Source: Neisseriaceae bacterium
GTDB lineage: Bacteria; Pseudomonadota; Gammaproteobacteria; Burkholderiales; Neisseriaceae
Direction of reading: 5' to 3'
Assembly (NCBI GenBank): GCA_030146285.1
Contig: JASLBZ010000043.1
Location: 1-18,536, forward strand
Length of the DNA stretch: 18,536 bases
Shown: piece by piece, positions 8,801 through 15,151 of the stretch
Layout: every line of letters starts with the position of its first letter
How positions within the stretch are numbered: the first letter of the stretch is position 1
Notes under the pieces: generated by a model
Told to the model about the DNA's origin: nothing
The model's database searches: none
The model's input: the letters and a program-made list of their open reading frames with translations, nothing else
Position numbers and translations under genes: made by a program

Positions 8801-9644
8801 TTTAAATTGGTGTGTGAATGAGATGGAAAAACGCTATCGTTTAATGAGCCACATGGGCGTACGGAATTTAGCGGGTTTCAATCAGAAAATTATGGATGCA
8901 CATCGCAAAGGTGAACGCATTGGTAATCCATTCTCTTTAACCCCTGAAAATCCTGAGCCATTGGAGAAATTGCCATTCATCGTGGTGGTGGTGGATGAGT
9001 TTGCCGATTTAATGATGACAGCGGGCAAGAAAATTGAAGAGTTGATTGCCAGATTGGCACAAAAAGCACGTGCAGCAGGCATTCATTTAATATTGGCAAC
9101 CCAAAGACCTTCTGTTGATGTAATTACGGGTTTGATTAAAGCCAATATTCCTACAAGAATTGCATTTCAAGTATCCAGCAAAATTGACAGCCGCACGATT
9201 TTAGACCAAATGGGTGCTGAGAACTTATTGGGTCAAGGTGACATGCTATTTTTACCACCAGGCACAGGTTATCCGCAACGGGTACATGGTGCTTTTGTTG
9301 CCGATGACGAAGTACACCACATTGTTGAGTATTTAAAATCTCAAGGTGCGCCACAATACATTGATGATATTTTAACCATTAACAGTTTGGATGATGAAAA
9401 AGACAGCAGTTCAGGCTCAAACAGAAGCAGCGGTGCTGAAGATGATCCTTTGTTTGATGAAGCTGTTGAGCTGGTCATTCGAACACAAAAAGCATCAATT
9501 TCTTCGGTACAAAGACAATTGCGAATTGGTTATAATCGAGCTGCACGATTGGTTGAGCAAATGGAAAGCAATGGCTTGGTTTCTGCGCCAGAGAACAATG
9601 GTAATCGAACGGTATTAGTGACCAATAGTTTTAAAGAAGAATAA
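5826..9644 (+). CDS. ftsK: DNA translocase FtsK, single-membrane-helix type with very long linker
   Basis: FtsK is the septum-anchored, ATP-driven DNA pump that clears the chromosome terminus from the division site and activates XerCD recombination. From ATG 5826 it has 1272 residues; a TTG one codon earlier is possible, but AAAGAG (5813-5818) is better spaced for the ATG. One hydrophobic helix (about residues 3-20) is followed by WRYKR, so there is one membrane pass instead of the four of E. coli FtsK. Residues of about 21-795 form a charged, Gln/Glu-rich linker. The motor follows from about residue 798 (LLIENGITIEEKL), with Walker A GTTGSGKS at 931-938, Walker B FIVVVVDEFADL with its Asp near 1057, and ATQRPSVDVITG. 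The C-terminal gamma winged helix contains ASISSVQRQLRIGYNRAARLVEQM. The motor closely resembles Neisseria FtsK as I remember it; that protein is about 1014 residues, so the linker here is some 250 residues longer. A TACAAT -10-like hexamer lies at 5785-5790. Confidence 0.95.
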   Translation: MTVLTIILVVLIMIIAVVFWRYKRQNASWQQELLHLNQFEDDDEIQADLRRAELLEIFGREPELTVSEETEPKQSSETLITDNIDLTESVEISFLHPEQEEKMKAQESVDLKKQTRQKQDNSVDLPTQMDTEQPENFETEAMDLPEAVLEQETKNTHEAVLSRIKLPSFNKEAMLATVKNKMHGIQTSIQEWQQNKELQRQETLEKAEQAAKERIAQEALEQIIFDKMQQHAQDEQEVAISEPHACDETQNHKEAISKLEPSMKQPETESAHSSNTVFMADKQAKPEDDYQHNDAKKNHEPRADLAIVQLNMEGIKPIQLEGGADEVPTDLKEVEVNWAPIQRIDTDTKAKVFEEVKLNMAAIKPLPEPESVIVPERETIVVNIPTPAARPQKPLEVIDIPDYFKNRARRLLEKEEIIELAEQKMHYSADDKQALPHHELVINNDNIRSNLMRQKISRQRQTPESPISNTPSLKVIQEDEVIANLAKTDSPINRIKGNQRAPRVVVRDSIIPATARIDTAHALKLDADENQVNDSAALFTRFTPYPTKTVVNTPTATLTNTVREDDEIELDLDLVNALTPLPSLDDLIPLPADTRTLNIATDHVLDEVALMPTHESKKFDNTMATEMPSFDAFDYSPPELEMVYEPEDWQQLPKVATEEVAPMLLNTLPAGIAGKKVMDVTELDSSRALSSGIKTHQEWEEEFTRLSNEHIEANPALKNVLSQAHPAKNSASSLLTSFLAPTKEPVPETPAQSVPVTANVERIDHFVQEPIVTEDTWQLPSLELLQPASTDTSMRPSDDLLIENGITIEEKLSEFKVKVNVVDAYAGPVITRYEIEPDVGVRGSQVVNLEKDLARALGFSSIRVVETIPGKTCMGLELPNPKRQMIRVSEIFKDPVFLDSKSKLTMALGQDISGQPIVADLAKAPHLLVAGTTGSGKSVGVNAMILSMLFKASPEEVRMIMIDPKMLELSIYEGIPHLLAPVVTDMKLAANALNWCVNEMEKRYRLMSHMGVRNLAGFNQKIMDAHRKGERIGNPFSLTPENPEPLEKLPFIVVVVDEFADLMMTAGKKIEELIARLAQKARAAGIHLILATQRPSVDVITGLIKANIPTRIAFQVSSKIDSRTILDQMGAENLLGQGDMLFLPPGTGYPQRVHGAFVADDEVHHIVEYLKSQGAPQYIDDILTINSLDDEKDSSSGSNRSSGAEDDPLFDEAVELVIRTQKASISSVQRQLRIGYNRAARLVEQMESNGLVSAPENNGNRTVLVTNSFKEE
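6747..6926 (+). repeat. Three degenerate short repeats in the FtsK linker
   Basis: Within the FtsK linker the motifs VQLNMEGIKPIQ (residues 308-319), VEVNWAPIQRID (334-345) and VKLNMAAIKPLP (356-367) recur at intervals of 26 and 22 residues. The shared pattern is roughly V-x-[LV]-N-[MW]-x-x-I-[KQ]-[PR]. Repeated short linear motifs in an otherwise disordered linker are often protein-binding sites; that role is inferred. Confidence 0.5.
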
Positions 9645-9700
9645 CTTAGCATGGTTGTGAAATTCATTTCATCATGGCCAAAATATTGATTTGGACGTAA

Positions 9701-9743
9701 GCATTGGAATTTTTGGTGTATGGTAGCCATAAAATTTCAATGC
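9701..9743 (+). repeat. Long hairpin in the ftsK 3' untranslated region
   Basis: GCATTGGAATTTT (9701-9713) pairs with AAAATTTCAATGC (9731-9743) over 13 positions with one G-U pair. Inside the loop TATGG (9719-9723) pairs with CCATA (9727-9731), sharing one base with the outer arm. There is no T-run after it, so it is not itself a terminator. It lies 57 bases after the ftsK stop codon and before the terminator at 9786, so it would be transcribed as the end of the ftsK mRNA. Confidence 0.6.
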
Positions 9744-9785
9744 TCGATTGCCAATACAGATGTAAGATGCATTCTGTAAGGCAAT

Positions 9786-9818
9786 AAAAAAAGCGACTTC
9801 ATTCGAAATCGCTTTTTT
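9786..9818. terminator. Bidirectional intrinsic terminator between ftsK and the HTH gene
   Basis: AAAAAAAGCGA (9786-9796) and TCGCTTTTTT (9809-9818) form the stem. The inner part TTC/GAA also pairs across one C-A mismatch, leaving the loop ATTC. The flanking A-run and T-run let it work in both directions. It serves ftsK on the plus strand and the small HTH gene, whose stop is 16 bases away, on the minus strand. Confidence 0.9.
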
Positions 9819-9833
9819 AGTGCAATATTGGCA

Positions 9834-10112
9834 TTAAGCTTTTAACAACTCTTTGTACAATTCTGGGTTGGCTTTTTTAAGTGCTTTGCCAACTTTTAAA
9901 TCGCGTGAGTTGATATCAGAAAGGTTAACACCTTCTTTGTGTACGATGCGTACCAATTCGCTTACAGGTTTTGGCATGAAACGGCCTGATTCGTAACGTG
10001 AACCACCTGATTGAGTAACACCAACAGTAGACCAGAATTCACTTTGGTTTAAGCTTAATTTTTTACGAAGAGGACGCAATTCACAAGGGTCGATTTGTTT
10101 AATTTTTTTCAT
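9834..10112 (-). CDS. Small helix-turn-helix (XRE-like) DNA-binding protein
   Basis: A 92-residue protein with a single helix-turn-helix domain. LNQSEFWSTVG (21-31) would be the first helix and turn, and TQSGGSRYESG (33-43) the recognition helix, followed by MPKPVSELVRIVH. This is the pattern of short XRE-like proteins common in betaproteobacteria, many with the same TQSGGSRYE motif. Their targets are not known to me. The C-terminal half is basic and leucine-rich (VGKALKKANPELYKELL). The ribosome binding site AAGGA (minus strand, 10126-10122) lies 9 bases from the ATG, and the gene ends at a strong terminator, so it looks like a real monocistronic gene. Its leader contains a hairpin (10133-10164), and its upstream DNA is the AT-rich gap. 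It is probably a transcriptional regulator; no partner gene is adjacent. Confidence 0.8.
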   Translation of the reverse strand: MKKIKQIDPCELRPLRKKLSLNQSEFWSTVGVTQSGGSRYESGRFMPKPVSELVRIVHKEGVNLSDINSRDLKVGKALKKANPELYKELLKA

Positions 10113-10132
10113 AATTTCATTTCCTTATTTTA

Positions 10133-10164
10133 CCCATTTTAGTGCTCTGGCACTTTTAAATGGG
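10133..10164 (-). repeat. Hairpin in the leader of the HTH gene
   Basis: CCCATTT (10133-10139) pairs with AAATGGG (10158-10164), and inside it AGTGC (10141-10145) pairs with GCACT (10150-10154) around the loop TCTG. A small internal loop separates the two stems. It lies 20 bases upstream of the HTH start codon and just upstream of its ribosome binding site. In an mRNA leader it could influence translation or stability; as DNA it could be an operator. Confidence 0.5.
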
Positions 10165-10263
10165 GGTTCTTGATAATAGTGTATGTATTTTTTTGTATGC
10201 ATTATGTGTTAATGCAGGTAGCATTCTAACCAACTAAAAACCTGTTAGGTATGTTAATTATCG

Positions 10264-10285
10264 TTATGTAATAAAATTTACATAA
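10264..10285. repeat. Inverted repeat TTATGTAA / TTACATAA
   Basis: TTATGTAA (10264-10271) and TTACATAA (10278-10285) are perfect inverted copies with 6 bases between. The sequence GTTATGTAATAA here (10263-10274) recurs exactly at 10630-10641. Confidence 0.5.
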
Positions 10286-10609
10286 ACAGCATTAAAAATA
10301 TAAACAGCCATTATATTTTTTAGTTTCAATATTGGTAATACATATATGCTATAAGTATTTAGTTAAATTTTATCATTAAAAGTTCAGTTAAAACAATATT
10401 TTAACGCTACTTATCATTTTATAGGCATACATGAATTTTTTAAATCATGTACATCTATTATCTATATGTATTTTATTGTTTTGAAATATCTTGTGCTGAT
10501 TAAAAAATGTGCAAGCTGAATATATTATGCGTATGTGGTAGAAATTGGCATATTATGCCATGTATCTAAAAAAAATACGCTTTAATACAAGTAAACAGGT
10601 ATTAACAAG

Positions 10610-10641
10610 TTATTACATATAGAATGTTAGTTATGTAATAA
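10610..10641. repeat. Inverted repeat TTATTACATA / TATGTAATAA
   Basis: TTATTACATA (10610-10619) and TATGTAATAA (10632-10641) are perfect 10-base inverted copies with 12 bases between. The right arm, with two more bases, repeats the 12-mer found at 10263-10274. It may be a protein-binding site or a by-product of the base composition. Confidence 0.5.
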
Positions 10642-10898
10642 TTGTTTAAATTTTGTATTAAAAATACTTAAAATGCATATAGTGTGTGGCGTAGGTTGGG
10701 GATTCATCATAATTCAGGTTTTAAAACAGCAGTAGTGAACAAAAAATGATGAATATCACTGAAACGAATAGAGTATTTACATTATATTTGTATGAATAGA
10801 TTCGAAAAAGAAATTGGGTGACTACATTTTGGTTTTAGTATGTTACCCAGAATGGTTGATGTTTTTTCAGTCGTGATGGTTTTTGGCCGGACAAAAGA

Positions 10899-10941
10899 CA
10901 TAAAACCAGAATCATGATGGTGTATTGACACTGGTTTTATG
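10899..10941 (-). terminator. Candidate cysJ terminator, long-loop stem
   Basis: CATAAAACCAG (10899-10909) and CTGGTTTTATG (10931-10941) are perfect 11-base inverted copies separated by 21 bases. Read on the minus strand the stem begins 31 bases after the cysJ stop and is followed by TCTTTTG. The loop is long and the T-run poor, so termination would be weak or factor-assisted. Confidence 0.45.
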
Positions 10942-10972
10942 GCATTATTTATGGCAGGTTATTGTTTCACAG

Positions 10973-12754
10973 TTAATAAACGTCGCGTTGATAGCGTTTG
11001 TTAGAGCGCAAATCATCCAGATGGCTTTGTGCATCTTCTTGGCTCATCTTTCCTTCCTGACAAATGATGTCAATGAGAGTGGCTTCAACATCTTTTGCCA
11101 TGTTTTTGGCATCACCACAAACATAAATGTGGGCGCCATCTTGTAACCATTGCCAAACATCAGCAGCAGCGGCAGCAAGCTTATGTTGTACATAGACTTT
11201 ATGCTCTCCTTGTCGGGACCAGGCCAAATCTGCACGGTTTAACAGCCCTTGTTTGCGGTATTGTAGCCATTCTGATTGGTATAAAAAATCATCAGTGAAT
11301 TTTTGATTGCCAAAAATTAACCAATTTTTCCCTGGGCTTTGCTTGGCATCTCGTTCTTGCATAAAGGCACGAAATGGTGCGATACCGGTACCAGCACCAA
11401 TCATGATAATGGGCGTATCATCTTGTTCGGGCAATCTGAACAAGGTATTTTTTTCGATGAAAATGTCCACTTCATCACCTTCGGAACAAGATTGACTTAA
11501 ATAATGAGAAGCTGCACCAAAATGGATTTGCCCTTCTTTTTCAAATGTCAATGTACCCAAAGTCATGTGAACTTCATTGTCAACTTCGCATTGGCTAGAA
11601 GCAATGGAGTAAAGTCGCGGTGTTTGCTTTCTGAATAAAGACAGCAACTGTTCAGCTGTTAATAAAACAGTATGGTTTTTTAAAACAATCACCGGCGGGG
11701 TATTGGCGATGTAATGATTGAGAGCAGCTTTGTCTGTGAGCAGCTTTTGCAATTCAGGATCAAGATGGTATTGCGCCAAAACATTCATAAAATGAGGGGT
11801 ATTTTGGGTAATATTGTACTTTCGTTTTAAAACATCAAAAATATTGCCAGATTCACTACCGAATACCACGTTTTTTGCAGCATCGACACCAGTTATTTCC
11901 AAAATTTGCTTGACCAAATCATCGCTGTTAATGGGAATCACGCCAAGTGCATCGCCAGCTTGGTATTGAATGCCTGAATCAGCCAAGTCAATTTCTAAAT
12001 GACGCACATCTTTATTGGCTTCATTGGCCGTTATTTTTTGGTTGGTCAAAATGCGGGCTCGAAAAGGTGAATCTTTGTGATGTGTTTGTTCTGGAAGCTT
12101 ATCTGGTGTGGTTGGTGCTGATATTGGAGCCAAGCTGAAAGTTTGCAATGTGTTGCTGATGTCTTGAAGCCAAGCGTCAGCTGCATCTTGAAAATCCAAA
12201 TCGCACAAAGCCAATGGACTTAAGCGTTTGCCACCTAGCGCAGCAAATTGAGCATCAAAATCTTTGCCTGCTTGGCAAAAATCTGGATATGAGCTGTCTC
12301 CTAATGCCAAAATGGAAAAATGAACCTTGCTTAAATCAGGTGCTTTTTTGGAGAATAGGGCTTTATAAAACACAATGGCTTCTTCTGGTGCTTCACCTTC
12401 ACCTTGGGTAGAACTGATGAGCAAGACAATGTCTTCATGGGCCAATTGTTTTATTTTGTAATCTGCGACACTGCTTATGGTGGCTGTGATGCCTGTATTT
12501 TTCAAATGGTTTAGCAATTGATTGGCAACAGAGCGAGCATTACCCGTTTGAGATGCCGATAAAATAGTGATTTTTCGTTCTGTGGCAGTGGTGGTGGCAG
12601 ATAAATTTGGGGTTCCCGTTAATGCTTCATCCAATGCATTTGATTTGTCTTCGCCTAAGCTGCGAGCCCATGCAAAACCAGCAACAAAGGCCAGTTGTGC
12701 AGAACTTAATTGATTAAGACTTTGGGCTAATTCTGGGGAAATGGGAACACTCAT
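10973..12754 (-). CDS. cysJ: Assimilatory sulfite reductase (NADPH) flavoprotein subunit
   Basis: CysJ passes electrons from NADPH through FAD and FMN to the CysI hemoprotein, which reduces sulfite to sulfide. From ATG 12754 it has 593 residues (599 in E. coli). An in-frame ATG at 12799 adds 15 lysine-rich residues, but AAGGA stands just upstream of the 12754 start, which matches the family start. The FMN flavodoxin domain has SASQTGNARS (66-75) and STQGEGEAPEEA. The FAD/NADP reductase part has RLYSIASS (380-387), GTGIAPFRAFMQER (from 455) and YVCGDAKNMAKDVE, and the protein ends in RYQRDVY as in enterobacterial CysJ. It is the last gene of the cysH-cysD-cysN-cysJ run, 86 bases after cysN. 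cysI, its obligatory partner, is not downstream in this window. Confidence 0.96.
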   Translation of the reverse strand: MSVPISPELAQSLNQLSSAQLAFVAGFAWARSLGEDKSNALDEALTGTPNLSATTTATERKITILSASQTGNARSVANQLLNHLKNTGITATISSVADYKIKQLAHEDIVLLISSTQGEGEAPEEAIVFYKALFSKKAPDLSKVHFSILALGDSSYPDFCQAGKDFDAQFAALGGKRLSPLALCDLDFQDAADAWLQDISNTLQTFSLAPISAPTTPDKLPEQTHHKDSPFRARILTNQKITANEANKDVRHLEIDLADSGIQYQAGDALGVIPINSDDLVKQILEITGVDAAKNVVFGSESGNIFDVLKRKYNITQNTPHFMNVLAQYHLDPELQKLLTDKAALNHYIANTPPVIVLKNHTVLLTAEQLLSLFRKQTPRLYSIASSQCEVDNEVHMTLGTLTFEKEGQIHFGAASHYLSQSCSEGDEVDIFIEKNTLFRLPEQDDTPIIMIGAGTGIAPFRAFMQERDAKQSPGKNWLIFGNQKFTDDFLYQSEWLQYRKQGLLNRADLAWSRQGEHKVYVQHKLAAAAADVWQWLQDGAHIYVCGDAKNMAKDVEATLIDIICQEGKMSQEDAQSHLDDLRSNKRYQRDVY

Positions 12755-12840
12755 GTGTATTTTTCCTTTTTTTCTTTTTGGTTTTGCTTGTTGAACCATA
12801 TTTCATTGATTTTTATGGATGATTTTGTTTAACAAGTGGA

Positions 12841-13998
12841 TTAAATTTGCAAAATGGCTTTTTCCGTATTGGCCCGAATCATGCCAGCTGCAACTGTACG
12901 GTTGTTGGCTTCATCAATTAAAATAAAAGCGCCCGTTGCTGGGTTGTCTTGGTAGCTGCTGGCGTGAATGGCTTGTTGCACATTCAAATTCAACACCGCA
13001 ATGTCATTGCTGTATAAGCCCGTGATTTCTGGCTTGGGCAATAAGTGATTGATGTCCCAAACGCAAGCAATGTCCGTGACTTTGGCTAAGGTCGATTGCG
13101 TGGCATGTTTTAAGACATAACGGCGATTTGTATTCAGTGGTAAATCATCAAGCCAACAAATGGCAGCTTGTATGTTCTTACTTGAAATCATGGGGTTGTC
13201 GATAGAGACAATGGCATCCCCTCGTGAAATATCAATGTGTGTATCCAACACCAGCGTTAACACATCAGCAGTTTGTGCTTGCTGCAATTCAAGACCATTT
13301 TTGTAAATGGCTTGGATATGGGCAGTTTTGCCATTTGGCAAGATCTTAACCGCATCACCAACATTCAGGCTGCCTGATTCTAGTCTGCCTTGGTAGCCTC
13401 GAAAATCATCGCGACTGCTGCCATCTTGTCGAATAACGCGTTGCACCGGAAAGTGAGCAAACTGGGTGGGATTGACCTGAAAAGAGGAGGGTAAATTTTC
13501 CAACCAAGGCAGCAGTGCTAAGCCATCAAACCACGGTGTACGATGGCTTGAATTGACAATATTGTCACCAGACAATGCACTGATGGGCACATAATGCAAG
13601 TTGGCATTGAGCTGCAATTGATTGGCTATTTTTTGATAGGCCGCTACGATTTTTTGGTACGCCGTTTCATCAAAATCCAATAAATCCAATTTGTTAATGG
13701 CAATGGCAATCGAAGGCGTTGCCAATAGCTTCAAAATGGCGCTGTGACGTTTGGTCTGTGTTAGCAATTGAACCGTATCTTGTGATAAATCCAGTTTACT
13801 GGCATCAATCAAGACAATGGCCGCATCCGCCGTCGAAGCACCCGTCACCATGTTGCGGGTATATTGCTCATGGCCAGGTGTATCTGCAATAATAAATTTT
13901 CGTTTGGGTGTGTTGAAATAACGGTAAGCCACATCAATGGTGATGCCTTGTTCACGCTCAGCCACAAGGCCATCTGTTAAACTTGCAAAATCAGGCAT
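12841..13998 (-). CDS. cysN: Downstream open part of cysN (lacks the P-loop)
   Basis: After the TAA of the interrupted cysN frame, an ATG at 13998 lies in the same frame only two codons later (TAA GAT CAG ATG), so termination-reinitiation is physically possible. The 385-residue product keeps switch I (GITIDVAYRYF), the G3 motif DTPGHEQY, the G4 motif NKLD and the two EF-Tu-like barrels, but not GSVDDGKST. On its own it should not bind GTP normally. Upstream of the ATG there is only a weak AAGA-like ribosome binding site. Confidence 0.7.
   Translation of the reverse strand: MPDFASLTDGLVAEREQGITIDVAYRYFNTPKRKFIIADTPGHEQYTRNMVTGASTADAAIVLIDASKLDLSQDTVQLLTQTKRHSAILKLLATPSIAIAINKLDLLDFDETAYQKIVAAYQKIANQLQLNANLHYVPISALSGDNIVNSSHRTPWFDGLALLPWLENLPSSFQVNPTQFAHFPVQRVIRQDGSSRDDFRGYQGRLESGSLNVGDAVKILPNGKTAHIQAIYKNGLELQQAQTADVLTLVLDTHIDISRGDAIVSIDNPMISSKNIQAAICWLDDLPLNTNRRYVLKHATQSTLAKVTDIACVWDINHLLPKPEITGLYSNDIAVLNLNVQQAIHASSYQDNPATGAFILIDEANNRTVAAGMIRANTEKAILQI
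13364..13375 (-). repeat. DNA-uptake-sequence-like 12-mer in cysN
   Basis: On the minus strand this reads AGGCAGCCTGAA, identical to the Kingella-type AG-kingDUS as I remember it. The plus strand next to it (13367-13378) reads AGGCTGCCTGAT, one base from the Simonsiella-type AGGCTGCCTGAA. It lies inside the cysN coding frame. Confidence 0.45.
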
Positions 13999-14181
13999 CT
14001 GATCTTAAGAACCTGTATTTTTAATGCTTTCTAATTGATCACTCAATAGGTTTTTACTGTCATACAACAAACGCCCAATCAAGGTGGATTTGCCATCGTC
14101 AACGCTGCCTGCGGTGATAAAACGCAAAACAGAAGTGGTGTTGTGAGTCATGTTTGCTCTGCTTTCTTTGAAAATTGAATA

Positions 14182-15096
14182 TTAGAAATAACCAGCTCGT
14201 TTGCGCTCTTCCATGGCAGCGGCAGAGGCTTTGTCGTCCATGCGGGTTGCGCTGCGTTCGGAGATGGTGGTGATTGCCGTTTCTGCAATAATGTCTTGAG
14301 CCGTCTTGGCAACACTGGCAACAGGGCAAGTACAAGAGATGTCACCCACGGTGCGAAAACGGACGTCTTGGATCAAAGGTAATTCGTGTGCCAGTTTGGG
14401 CGTTAAATGGGTTATGGGAACCAATAATCCTTTTCGTTCAACAACTTCTCTTTTGTGGCTAAAGTAAATAGAAGGCAGTTGTAGATTTTCTCGGGCAATG
14501 TATTGCCAAATATCCAGCTCCGTCCAATTGGAGATTGGAAAGATGCGCATGTTTTCGCCATGAAAAAGTCGGGTATTGTACAAAGACCACAGTTCAGGGC
14601 GCTGATTTTTGGGATCCCATTGCCCAAACTCATCGCGAAATGAAAAAATACGCTCTTTGGCTCGGGCTTTTTCTTCGTCGCGTCTGGCTCCGCCCATCAA
14701 TGCATCAAAACCATATTCCTCAATGGCCTCAACCAAAGACACGGCTTGGGCCGCATTGCGTGAATCATTTTCTTTTCGCAGCACTACACTGCCTTTTTTG
14801 ATGGAATCTTCTACATGAGCGACAATCAATTGAGCCCCTGTTTTGGCAACGATTTCATCACGAAAAGCAATCACTTCGGGGTAATTGTGTCCAGTATCAA
14901 TGTGCAATAGTTTAAAAGGCAGATGCAATTGTCGATGGGGAATTTGAAATGCCTTAATGGCCAAGGTTAATAACACCACCGAATCTTTACCCCCAGAAAA
15001 CAGCAATGCGGGATTTTTGGCTTCGGCAATCACTTCTCGCAAAATGTAAATGGATTCAGCTTCTAAGCTGTCTAAATGTTGGTCTTGTATGGACAT
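14182..15096 (-). CDS. cysD: Sulfate adenylyltransferase subunit 2 (ATP sulfurylase catalytic subunit)
   Basis: CysD forms adenosine 5'-phosphosulfate and pyrophosphate from sulfate and ATP; CysN powers it by GTP hydrolysis. The protein has 304 residues (302 in E. coli). The PP-loop is SGGKDS at 34-39, followed by HIDTGHNYPEVIAFRDE, the conserved GGARRDEEKARAKERIFSFRD and GDISCTCPV, and the C-terminal RATRMDD-like SATRMDDKASAAAMEERKRAGYF. AAGGA stands just before the ATG. It lies 55 bases after cysH and 30 bases before cysN, so the three are very likely one transcript. CysD is intact, but it depends on the CysN partner, whose gene carries a stop. Confidence 0.97.
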   Translation of the reverse strand: MSIQDQHLDSLEAESIYILREVIAEAKNPALLFSGGKDSVVLLTLAIKAFQIPHRQLHLPFKLLHIDTGHNYPEVIAFRDEIVAKTGAQLIVAHVEDSIKKGSVVLRKENDSRNAAQAVSLVEAIEEYGFDALMGGARRDEEKARAKERIFSFRDEFGQWDPKNQRPELWSLYNTRLFHGENMRIFPISNWTELDIWQYIARENLQLPSIYFSHKREVVERKGLLVPITHLTPKLAHELPLIQDVRFRTVGDISCTCPVASVAKTAQDIIAETAITTISERSATRMDDKASAAAMEERKRAGYF

Positions 15097-15151
15097 CGTG
15101 TTTCCTTATTTTGAATTCTTATGATTGTGAAGTGAGCTACCTGAGAAAAAC

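Larger units (their letters stand above)
10113..10972. other. AT-rich gene-free region (860 bases) with several inverted repeats
   Basis: No ORF with a credible ribosome binding site or recognisable product was found on either strand, and no transposase or cysI remnant was recognised by eye. The base composition is much more AT-rich than the flanking genes. It contains inverted repeats at 10198-10216, 10264-10285, 10387-10405, 10428-10451, 10546-10560, 10610-10641 and 10702-10754. Seven-base palindromes are expected by chance in such AT-rich DNA; the 10-base arms at 10610-10641 are less likely so. It must hold the promoter of the HTH gene and the 3' end of the cysJ transcript. Confidence 0.7.
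12841..14151 (-). pseudogene. cysN: Sulfate adenylyltransferase subunit 1 (CysN), interrupted by an in-frame stop
   Basis: CysN is the GTPase subunit that drives CysD to make APS from sulfate and ATP. The frame starts at ATG 14151, 30 bases after cysD, and reads LRFITAGSVDDGKSTLIGRLL, with the P-loop at residues 15-22. It meets TAA at 14007-14005 (codon 49), then continues in the same frame with MPDFASLTDGLVAEREQGIT, DTPGHEQYTRN (G3) and AINKLDLLD (G4), and the beta-barrel domains to 12841. The total of about 435 codons is the normal length for the short Neisseria-type CysN, and no frameshift is needed. The stop lies in the variable loop before the switch I region; one C-to-T change (CAA to TAA) would explain it. 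The rest shows no decay. It may be a young pseudogene, a sequencing error, a readthrough site, or two chains made by reinitiation at 13998. Confidence 0.85.

Noticed and set aside
10520..10560. Possible chromosome dimer resolution (dif) site near ATATTATGC repeats and the palindrome TGGCATATTATGCCA
   Set aside because: The sequence does not fit the 28-base XerC/XerD arrangement as I know it; only the ATTATG-like core is similar, which is common in AT-rich DNA.
10741..10796. Short frame starting MMNITETNRVF in the AT-rich gap
   Set aside because: It is under 20 codons, has no ribosome binding site and does not resemble anything I recognise.
10113..10972. A mobile element or CRISPR array in the AT-rich gap
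   Set aside because: No transposase frame, no long terminal inverted repeats with target duplication and no regularly spaced direct repeats were found.
12755..12799. Upstream ATG at 12799 as the start of cysJ
   Set aside because: The added 15 residues are encoded largely by the A-rich leader that holds the ribosome binding site for the 12754 ATG, and family members start at the latter.
12841..14151. A frameshift as the cause of the broken cysN
   Set aside because: The ATG at 14151, the TAA at codon 49 and the ATG at 13998 are all in one frame, so only a single codon is altered; no insertion or deletion is needed.
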